DNA of 64,000 bases from Deltaproteobacteria bacterium (GTDB lineage Bacteria; Desulfobacterota; Binatia; HRBIN30; JACQVA1), in NCBI GenBank assembly GCA_016178705.1, contig JACOST010000028.1:378951-442950 (forward strand). Reading direction: 5' to 3'. The translations under genes and the position numbers were made by a program. Position 1 is the stretch's first letter; every line of letters starts with the position of its first letter. Shown here in pieces: positions 58,110 through 64,000 of the stretch. A model generated the notes under the pieces. That model ran no database searches. It was given only the letters and a program-made list of their open reading frames with translations, and was not told where the DNA came from.

Positions 58110-58556
58110 CTACAACGAATCGGTCCGTGTTGCTGACCAGCCTTGCGGCGCGCGGCCATCGACGCGCACGCGGCGATGACGAAACAGCCAGCGTTCGCCA
58201 ACCTGCACGAGTTGATCGCGGTAGCGCCCCCAGTGGTCCGGACCACGATGAGTGATGGCGAGGAAGTAGCTCGCCGCGCTGGCGGTGTCGGTGTTCGCGA
58301 TGTCGATTCGGATGCTGGAGAGGTGATGGCGGATGAACGGCTGGGTCTCGCCGGTGGCGAGGCTGGTCTTGGTGCTGGTGAGAAAGGTGAGAATCGCCGC
58401 GCGCCCCGCGAGCGGCGCACGGCCATCGATCTCCAGCACGCCATCTTCGGTGAACAGTTCCACCAACTCAGCGAAGCGCCCGCTGTCGGCGCAGTGCGCG
58501 TAGCGCGCCAGCGTGTCGCGGATGCCTTCGCGTGCGCTCAGTTGCCATAGCTCCAT
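58110..58556 (-). CDS. SnoaL-like (NTF2-fold) protein
   Basis: 148 residues from the ATG at 58556 (GGGAGGCGG upstream). Cone-shaped NTF2-fold: AREGIRDTLARYAHCADSGR at the first helix, FAELVELFTEDGVLEIDGRA, GRAAILTFLTSTKTSLATG, PFIRHHLSSIRIDIANTDTA and RDQLVQVGERWLFRHRRVRV. This group includes small cyclases, dehydratases and isomerases; H-H in IRHHLSS may sit in the pocket. Function unknown. It precedes the reductase gene. Confidence 0.88.
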   Translation of the reverse strand: MELWQLSAREGIRDTLARYAHCADSGRFAELVELFTEDGVLEIDGRAPLAGRAAILTFLTSTKTSLATGETQPFIRHHLSSIRIDIANTDTASAASYFLAITHRGPDHWGRYRDQLVQVGERWLFRHRRVRVDGRAPQGWSATRTDSL

Positions 58557-58781
58557 GTCGCCGCCTCCCTTCGTGTGGAGACCTCCGTAGTGCAAGAGCG
58601 CGGCGCGTTGCAAGGTCTCTCGCTCAGCTACGTACGCCCCTCTCAACTTGTTTCCATTCCGAAGCAGCTTCCACTATCACGGGCTCCGATGTGGCGCGCT
58701 CTGAACAATACGGATGAGCGAAGATCGAAACGATGGCGCGTTCCAACGTTTCGGCCCGGGTCAGCCTCGCCCGCATCGTGG

Positions 58782-60945
58782 ATGTCTTCGGCACTTATGT
58801 GCGCCATGGTTTTCGTCGCGAGCGCGCGCACCGCTCCGGCCGGTACAAATGTTTGGACGAGTCACGGGCCAGGGGGCGGGTCTATCCACGCGCTCGCCAT
58901 CGATCCGACCACGCCGAGCACGCTCTACGCTGCGACGGGTTTCATCGCCATCAGCGGTGACGCCCTTGGTGGCGGCGTCTTCAAGAGCATCGACGGCGCC
59001 AAGAGTTGGCGGGACACGGGCCTGCCACCTGACACTTCCGTCGACGCGCTGGCGATCGACCCGAGCACACCCGGCACGCTGTATGCCGCTACGCTTGATC
59101 GGGGCGTGTTCAAGAGCACCGACAGCGCCACCAACTGGTATGCGGTGAACACGGGCCTGCCCGATGCTGGCGTCGTCGCCATCGCGATTGATCCCACTAC
59201 GCCCAGCGCTCTACGCTGCGACGGCCGCCGGGGTGTTCAAGAGCACGGATCGTGGCACCATCTGGCGGGCTGCCAACACCGGCCTGCCGAGTCCGCGAAT
59301 CGCCGCGCTTGCGATCGATCCCACTACTCCCTCCACGCTCTACGCCGCCGCGCTGTCGGATTACGGTGGGCCGCCGGGCGGCGTGTACAAGAGCACCGAT
59401 GGCGCCGCCACCTGGCAGGCTGGTAACGTTGGCCTGCCCCCCAACACTATCGCGAACGTACTCGCCATCGATCCAACCACACCCGGCACACTCTACGCCG
59501 GGACACAGTACAGCGGTGTGTTCAAGACCACCGACGGCGCCACCAGTTGGCAGGCGTTCGGCGCTGCCCTGCCTCCCGAGTCCATCCTCAACGCACTCGT
59601 CATTGATCCCGGCACGCCTAGCGCCCTCTACGCCGCGACCGGCTCCTTCGTCTCCGACGGTTCCGGTGGTGGCGTGTTCAAGACCACGGACGGTGCCGCT
59701 AGCTGGCAGGCTGTCAGCACCGGCCTTCCCACGAACACTATTGTCAACACGTTCGCCATCGATCCCGCCTTGCCCGGGACGCTCTACGCCGGGACGGACT
59801 ATCGGGGCGTGTTCAAGAGCGCCGATGGTGCCGCTAGCTGGGACGCTGCCAGTGTGGGTCTGCCTCCAGGTGTTGTCGTCAACGCGCTAGCTATCGATCC
59901 GGCTACGCCCACTACACTGTACGCGGGAACGTCGCACGTCGGCGTCTTCAAGAGTACGGATGGTGCCGCGAGTTGGCAAGACACAGGCCTGATCGCTGAC
60001 TTCGTTAACGCCCTCGCCGTTGATCCAACCACGCCGAGCACGCTCTACGCCGCGGCGGCCGGTGTCTTCAAAAGCACCGACGGCGCCAGCACCTGGCGCG
60101 ATGCCAGCACCGGCCTGATCGACAATGCAGCCGTCTCCGTGCTCGCCATCGATCCCGCCACGCCCAGTGTGCTCTACGCCGGGGCGGGGTACGGTGGCCT
60201 GTTCAAGAGCAGCGACGGTGCCCGTAGCTGGCACGATGTCACCGGCGAAATGTTTGCGGTTGATAGCGTCGAGTCGCTCGCGATCGACCCGAACACGCCC
60301 ACCACGCTCTACGTTGGAACACTCAGGGGAGGCGTGTTCAAGAGTACGGACGGTGCCGCCAACTGGTACGCCGTGAACAGCGGTCTGACCCACCTCATCA
60401 GAACAGACTTCGGGGTCTCCGTGCTTGCCATCGATCCTGTCACGCCCAGCACGTTGTACGCAACGACGGGGTATGGCGGTGTCTTCAAGACCACCGACGG
60501 CGCCACAACCTGGCACCCAGCCAGCGCTGGCTTGGTAGATCCCTTCCGCTTCGCGCTCGCCGTTGATCCTGTTACCCCCAGCACGCTTTATGTCGGGACG
60601 GGCGGGCGCGTGTTCAAGAGCACCGACGGCGCCGCCAGTTGGCACGCTGTGAACGCCGACCCAATCCTCTATGCTGCCTTTGCACTCGCCATCGATCCCA
60701 CCAAGTCCATGAAGCTCTACGCCGGAACGTACGGTCGGGGCGTGTTCGAGATCGAGCAGGTCTGCGCCGGCGACTGTCATGAAGATGGGCAAGTGACGGT
60801 CGACGAACTAGTGACCCTGGTGAACACGGCCCTCGACAACGGCTCCGTGTCGGCGTGCAGCAACGGCGACATGGATCACGACGGCCACATCACGATCGAT
60901 GAGATCATGATGGCCGTGAACTTCGCGCTGGAAGGCTGCCTGTAG
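58782..60945 (+). pseudogene. Secreted 14-repeat beta-propeller protein, frame-shifted near 59210
   Basis: The N-terminal frame (signal peptide MSSALMCAMVFVASARTAPA from the ATG at 58782; ATG 58689 is alternative) encodes repeats 1-3. The remainder, through the stop at 60945, is in another frame. The break is in GCGCTCTACGC (about 59206-59216), where GCTCTCTACGC would restore the frame: a CT pair seems lost. In all, 14 blades of about 43 residues with LAIDPTTPSTLYAAT and GVFKSTDGAASW fit two seven-bladed propellers like those of sialidase or sortilin-like proteins. The C-terminus has the CxGDC module (CAGDCHEDGQVTVDELVTLV then DHDGHITIDEIMM). Real decay or a sequence error cannot be told apart. 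Confidence 0.7.
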
Positions 60946-60954
60946 ATCAGGAGC

Positions 60955-61050
60955 ATCACGACATCACGAGAGGTTGAAAGCACGAAGATAGCGCACGTTC
61001 GACAAGCCCATCTCTCGTTTCGTGGTGTCGTCCCCTCGTGCTTTCGTGAT
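60955..61050. repeat. Inverted-repeat module (ATCACGA / AAGCACGA)
   Basis: Left arm ATCACGACATCACGAGAGGT then TGAAAGCACGAAG (60955-60987). The right arm at 61013-61050, reverse complemented, reads ATCACGAAAGCACGAGGGGA then CGACACCACGAAACGAGAG. The arms are built from the same ATCACGA/GCACGA/CACGAA units in inverted order around about 25 bp. It is related to 27788-27816. It lies between the propeller gene and the MaoC gene. Confidence 0.5.
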
Positions 61051-61115
61051 TCTCCATGATCGAGCGATCGTCCGGGGCTTGACTTGAGCGCGAACTTTCC
61101 TGACAAGGAGCGCCC

Positions 61116-61961
61116 ATGGGCAAAGCAATCTCAAGTGATCTGGTTGGCATGACGTTCGAGCCGGTTCCCTTCAAGTGGGATTCGAAGGACGTGATGCTGT
61201 ATGCGGTCGGGGTCGGGGCCAAGCCGGAGGGCGAACTGGAGTTCGTCTATGAAGGCAAAGGTCCCAAAGTGTTGCCGACCTTTGCGGTGATTCCCGGCAT
61301 GTTCTCGATGGGCGGCCTGGTCTCGAACGTCGACATCGATCTCGCCATGCTGTTGCACGGCGAGCAATCGATCACGTTGCATCGGGAGATTCCGCCCGAC
61401 GCCAGCGTGCGCGTCACCGGCCGCGTCAGTGAAGTGTGGGACAAGGGCAAGGCCGCGGTGATCGGTTCCGAAGGCATCGTCGAGGACGATCAGGGTCTCT
61501 TGCTGACTACGAAGGCGACGCTGTTCATTCGCGGCGCCGGCGGCTTTGGCGGCGAGCGGGGCCCGTCGACACAGGGCGTGAACGTGGTGCCCGAGCGCAA
61601 ACCCGATCATGTGATCGAAGAGCCGACGCGGCCGGAGCAGGGCGCGATCTATCGTCTGTCCGGCGACCGCAACCCGATCCACATCGATCCCGACTTCGCC
61701 ACGATGGCCGGCTTCCAGAAGCCGTTCATGCACGGGCTGTGTACCTACGGCATCGTCGGCCGTGCGATCCTGCGCGCGCTGTGCGGTGGCGATCCGGCGC
61801 GCTTCAAGTCGTTCGAGGCCCGCTTCGCCGATCAGGTCTACTTCGGTGACGTGATCATCACGAAGATGTGGGTGACCGGCAAAGGCGAGTCGATCGTGCA
61901 AGCGGAGACGCAGAAGGGCAACGTCGTGTTGTCGCAAGCGCGCACGACGTTCAAGTCGTAA
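61116..61961 (+). CDS. MaoC-like enoyl-CoA hydratase (MFE-2 hydratase-2 type)
   Basis: 281 residues with AAGGAG 9 nt before the ATG. Two hotdog halves. The N-terminal domain is substrate-binding (FVYEGKGPKVLPTFAVIPGM, HGEQSITLHREIPPDASVRV). The C-terminal MaoC domain has the hydratase-2 motif IYRLSGDRNPIHIDPDFATM then AGFQKPFMHGLCTYGIVGRA, with the catalytic Asp and His. Like the peroxisomal MFE-2 domain, it hydrates trans-2-enoyl-CoA to (R)-3-hydroxyacyl-CoA, often of branched or steroid chains. It fits with the Ltp/DUF35 and amidohydrolase genes. Confidence 0.93.
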   Translation: MGKAISSDLVGMTFEPVPFKWDSKDVMLYAVGVGAKPEGELEFVYEGKGPKVLPTFAVIPGMFSMGGLVSNVDIDLAMLLHGEQSITLHREIPPDASVRVTGRVSEVWDKGKAAVIGSEGIVEDDQGLLLTTKATLFIRGAGGFGGERGPSTQGVNVVPERKPDHVIEEPTRPEQGAIYRLSGDRNPIHIDPDFATMAGFQKPFMHGLCTYGIVGRAILRALCGGDPARFKSFEARFADQVYFGDVIITKMWVTGKGESIVQAETQKGNVVLSQARTTFKS

Positions 61962-62002
61962 GCGCGCATGAGAAAGAGAGCGCCCCACGCGCTCTTCTAC
62001 TT

Positions 62003-62758
62003 ATGCCTAGTCCCTCCGCACCGCACCTCTCCGTCGTCATCCCGGCGTACAACGAAGCGCGGCGATTGCCGCGCACGCTCGACGATGTTGTGAGTTATCT
62101 CGCGCGCCAGTCGTACGCCGCGGAAGTCCTCGTCGTCGACGACGGTTGCCAGGACGGCACCGCCAACCTCGTGCGCACGCGCGCCGCCGGCACCGCGTTG
62201 CCAATCGAAGTGATCGAACAACCCGACCAGCGCAATCACGGTAAAGGTGCCGCGGTTCGCCGCGGCATGTTGGCGGCGCGCGGCTCCCATCGCTTGTTCA
62301 TGGACGCCGACAACTCGACGACGATCGATCACGTCGAAACATTCTGGCCGGCCATCGAGGCTGGCTTCGATGTCGTGATCGGCTCGCGCGACGTGCCGGG
62401 TGCCGACGTGCACGTGCATCAGGCCTGGTACCGCGAGCTGGCCGGTAAGCTCGGCAATCGGGTCATCCAACTGTTGGCCGTGCCCGGCATTCACGACACC
62501 CAGACGGGTTTCAAGATGGTGACCGCGGCGTGCGTGGAGCGCGTGTTCCCGCTGCTCACCATCGACCGCTGGGGCTTCGACGTGGAAATCCTCGCGGTGG
62601 CGCGCGCGCTGGGCTTTCGCATCAAAGAACTGCCCGTGCGCTGGGTGGACCAACCCGACAGCAAGCTGAAGGCGACGAGTTATCTCGAAGTGCTGCGCGA
62701 AGTCTGGCAAGTGCGCCGCAATCTGCGCGCTGGACGCTATCGATCACTCGATTCGTGA
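62003..62758 (+). CDS. Glycosyltransferase family 2 (dolichyl-phosphate glucosyltransferase-like)
   Basis: 251 residues from the ATG at 62003; the frame is open to 61868 inside the MaoC gene. GT-A fold: LSVVIPAYNEARRLPRTLDD, EVLVVDDGCQDGT, GKGAAVRRGMLAARGSHRLF, MDADNSTTIDHVETFWPAI (DAD), DTQTGFKMV and WGFDVEILAVARALGFRIKE. These are typical of the group that transfers glucose or mannose to polyprenyl phosphate. No membrane segment. It is 41 nt after the MaoC gene, and is followed by a repeat- and hairpin-rich gap before the pilins. Confidence 0.92.
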   Translation: MPSPSAPHLSVVIPAYNEARRLPRTLDDVVSYLARQSYAAEVLVVDDGCQDGTANLVRTRAAGTALPIEVIEQPDQRNHGKGAAVRRGMLAARGSHRLFMDADNSTTIDHVETFWPAIEAGFDVVIGSRDVPGADVHVHQAWYRELAGKLGNRVIQLLAVPGIHDTQTGFKMVTAACVERVFPLLTIDRWGFDVEILAVARALGFRIKELPVRWVDQPDSKLKATSYLEVLREVWQVRRNLRAGRYRSLDS

Positions 62759-62867
62759 CAACCGAAGAGTTGTCGCGCTGCGCCTGACGCTCCGACACCT
62801 TAAGAAGGACCGGATCAAAGAAGGTGCTATGCGCTTCGCTGCGATTGAACGACATTCCACGTCGGCT

Positions 62868-62884
62868 GTGGTTGCCGCTTTGCG
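62868..62884 (+). promoter_or_regulatory. Possible sigma-54 (-24/-12) promoter before the pilins
   Basis: TGG at 62869-62871, ten bases, then TTGC/GC at 62880-62883 gives the GG-N10-GC core with TTTGC at the -12 side. The -24 element is TGGTTG rather than TGGCAC. Sigma-54 promoters commonly drive pilA in proteobacteria. Short GC-rich matches occur by chance, so this is a candidate only. It overlaps the hairpin TGCCGC-TTT-GCGGCA (62873-62887). Confidence 0.25.
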
Positions 62885-62914
62885 GCACCGTGTGCTGAGT
62901 TCCTGACGAGGTTC

Positions 62915-62940
62915 GAGGCGCGCCGTTTGCGGCGCGCCTC
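62915..62940 (+). promoter_or_regulatory. Perfect 10-bp hairpin upstream of the first pilin
   Basis: GAGGCGCGCC (62915-62924), loop GTTTGC, GGCGCGCCTC (62931-62940). No T-run follows on either side, so it is not a clear terminator. It would lie in the 5' untranslated region of the pilin transcript, 64 nt before the ATG, and could stabilise the mRNA. Confidence 0.45.
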
Positions 62941-63003
62941 AAACCCAAGAGAGCTTTGCCGAACGCAATCATGGCGTGCTTCGTGCTTTGCGAGGCGAGT
63001 GCG

Positions 63004-63414
63004 ATGAATGAGGGGATATTGAAACTGCCGGTGTCATCGAAGGGGTTCACGCTGATTGAGTTGCTGGTCGTGGTCGCCATCATCGGCATTCTGGCTGCCG
63101 TCGCTATCCCGCAGTTCACCGCCTACCGTCAGCGCGGCTTCGATGCGCGAGCCAACTCTGATCTGCGCAACGCGGCGACGTCGGAGGAGGCGTACTACGC
63201 GACGTATCGCGTCTATGTGTCCGAGGATTTGAACGGACCAGCGACTGCGACGACTCTGCCAGGACTAGCGATCTCGGATACCGTTCACGTTGCTGTGTAC
63301 CCTGTGGGGAACACCGACGGCTTCAGCGGCTATAGCTACTCCTTCAACGGTACCATGCAGTTCAACTGGGACAGTACGAACGGTGGCATGCAGCCAGCTT
63401 CCCCCCAGACCTGA
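63004..63414 (+). CDS. Type IV pilin / prepilin (PilA-like), copy 1
   Basis: 136 residues from the ATG at 63004. The class III leader LPVSSKG is cut before FTLIELLVVVAIIGILAAVA (Glu5 conserved), so the peptidase PilD-type site is intact. The body after IPQFTAYRQRGFDARANSDL is about 100 residues: NAATSEEAYYATYRVYVSED and TVHVAVYPVGNTDGFSGYS. There are no cysteines, so no D-loop disulphide. A structural subunit of type IV pili or a pseudopilin; short pilins of this sort occur in deltaproteobacteria. It is a tandem paralogue of the gene at 63474. Confidence 0.93.
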   Translation: MNEGILKLPVSSKGFTLIELLVVVAIIGILAAVAIPQFTAYRQRGFDARANSDLRNAATSEEAYYATYRVYVSEDLNGPATATTLPGLAISDTVHVAVYPVGNTDGFSGYSYSFNGTMQFNWDSTNGGMQPASPQT

Positions 63415-63416
63415 GC

Positions 63417-63455
63417 CCTCTGACCACGTGGCGCAAGCGTAGATAGCCTCAACGG
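63417..63455 (-). pseudogene. Relic of an outer-membrane-protein C-terminus between the pilins
   Basis: On the minus strand, 63420-63452 reads GAGGCTATCTACGCTTGCGC then CACGTGGTC. The end of the downstream outer-membrane gene (63914-63946) reads GAAGGCTATCTGCGGTTGCG then CTACGTGTTCTGA. GYLRLRYVF of the intact gene becomes GYLRLRHVV here, and the stop is lost. It is a piece of the neighbour copied along with the pilin. Confidence 0.6.
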
Positions 63456-63473
63456 CCTGCAAGGGAGGGAATT

Positions 63474-63908
63474 GTGAAACTGTCGGTATCATCCAAAGGG
63501 TTCACGTTGATCGAGTTACTGGTCGTAGTCGCCATCATCGGTATCTTGGCCGCCGTCGCCATCCCGCAGTTCACCGCGTACCGCCAGCGGGGATTCGATG
63601 CGAGGGCCAACTCGGATCTGCGCAACGCGGCGACGTCGGAGGAGGCGTACTACGCGACGTATCAAGTCTATGCGTCAGAGTCGTTGGACGGACCAGCGAC
63701 CTCGACCACTCTCCCGGGATTGATGGTTTCGGATACCGTTCACGTTGAAGTCTACCCAGGGGGGCTATCTGTCATTTCGAATTTGGGGAGCTCAAACGAA
63801 GGCTTCCAGGGCCGAAGCTACTCCTACAATGGCACGAAGGAGTTCCGCTGGGATAGCACGAATGGTGGCATGCAGTCAGATGCCGGCACTACCTTCACGG
63901 CGGCCTGA
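63474..63908 (+). CDS. Type IV pilin / prepilin (PilA-like), copy 2
   Basis: 144 residues from a GTG at 63474 with AAGGGAGGGAA just upstream. Leader KLSVSSKG then FTLIELLVVVAIIGILAAVA, identical through IPQFTAYRQRGFDARANSDL and NAATSEEAYYATY to copy 1. The C-terminal third differs: an insertion GGLSVISNLGSSNEGFQGRS and an extended tail SDAGTTFTAA. This divergence pattern fits a fresh tandem duplication with selection or recombination at the exposed C-terminal region. It is probably co-transcribed with copy 1, 59 nt upstream. Confidence 0.93.
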   Translation: MKLSVSSKGFTLIELLVVVAIIGILAAVAIPQFTAYRQRGFDARANSDLRNAATSEEAYYATYQVYASESLDGPATSTTLPGLMVSDTVHVEVYPGGLSVISNLGSSNEGFQGRSYSYNGTKEFRWDSTNGGMQSDAGTTFTAA

Positions 63909-63913
63909 GCAAC

Positions 63914-64000
63914 TCAGAACACGTAGCGCAACCGCAGATAGCCTTCGTCATTGCGCTTGTACTGGCCGCCGACCGATTGGCTGCGACCGGCGATGAAGAG
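63914..64000 (-). CDS. Outer-membrane beta-barrel protein, C-terminal end
   Basis: Only the last 28 codons are inside the window: LFIAGRSQSVGGQYKRNDEG then YLRLRYVF and the stop at 63914. Alternating hydrophobic residues ending in an aromatic Phe are the classic last-strand signature recognised by the BAM complex. Family cannot be determined from this piece. It converges with the pilin genes. Confidence 0.65.
   Translation of the reverse strand, partial: LFIAGRSQSVGGQYKRNDEGYLRLRYVF

Noticed and set aside
1-64000. CRISPR array or rRNA genes
   Set aside because: No regularly spaced identical repeats with unique spacers and no rRNA-like sequence were found; the microrepeats are degenerate and inverted, not CRISPR-like.

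Overview
The window is 64 kb of GC-rich DNA (about 64% by eye) from a Gram-negative bacterium. It encodes type IV pilins, an outer-membrane-protein C-terminus ending in Phe, an exopolysaccharide/O-antigen type cluster and a DapF homologue. It looks like a chromosome segment of an uncultured organism. Several traits fit what I recall of Candidatus Binatota / deltaproteobacteria-like genomes: many amidohydrolase, SCP2-thiolase, MaoC and CoA-transferase genes, and secreted repeat proteins that end in a CxGDC...VTVDEL module. That placement is inference.

Layout. 0-7.7 kb: a partial amine-dehydrogenase-like gene, a hydrolase, then seven VOC (glyoxalase-fold) domains on four genes. One of these is a four-VOC fusion overlapping an ECF sigma factor. 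A DUF4160/DUF2442 pair, two unknown genes and a decayed integron-type integrase tail follow. 8.2-15.7 kb: the translation operon thrS-rpmI-rplT-pheS-pheT-ihfA-merR, bracketed by tRNA-Val(GAC) and tRNA-Pro(GGG); infC is not between thrS and rpmI. 15.9-19.8 kb: a secreted ELWxSDGT-repeat protein overlapping dapF. 19.9-34.2 kb: lipid/CoA and amidohydrolase genes (thioesterase, D-aminoacylase-like protein, amidohydrolases, thiolase-like proteins, a DUF35 partner, a CoA-transferase, and a TetR plus diiron-like pair), a HicAB module, and a GxxExxY gene bracketed by inverted repeats.

34.3-47.2 kb: a polysaccharide cluster with two polymerase/ligase-like membrane proteins, six glycosyltransferase genes (one a GT2-GT26 fusion), a phosphoglycosyl transferase, an FkbM methyltransferase and a 2-oxoglutarate oxygenase. 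Its right edge runs into a truncated hydrolase. 47.3-58.6 kb: mixed metabolism, including an MBL-fold protein, a zinc alcohol dehydrogenase, a gamma-butyrobetaine-hydroxylase-like enzyme, a citrate synthase homologue with altered catalytic residues, alpha-glucan phosphorylase, two HAD phosphatases, a DDN-like reductase and a SnoaL-like protein. 58.7-64 kb: a 14-repeat beta-propeller secreted protein with a frameshift, a MaoC hydratase, a GT2, two tandem type IV pilins and the end of an outer-membrane protein.

The gaps between operons are filled with short palindromic or inverted-repeat modules of several sequence families. Some reach into gene ends and supply start regions or stop codons. These modules, the inverted-repeat-bracketed GxxExxY gene, the duplicated hairpin element near 50.4/50.9 kb, and the pilin duplication that carried along part of a neighbouring gene are the least explained features here.
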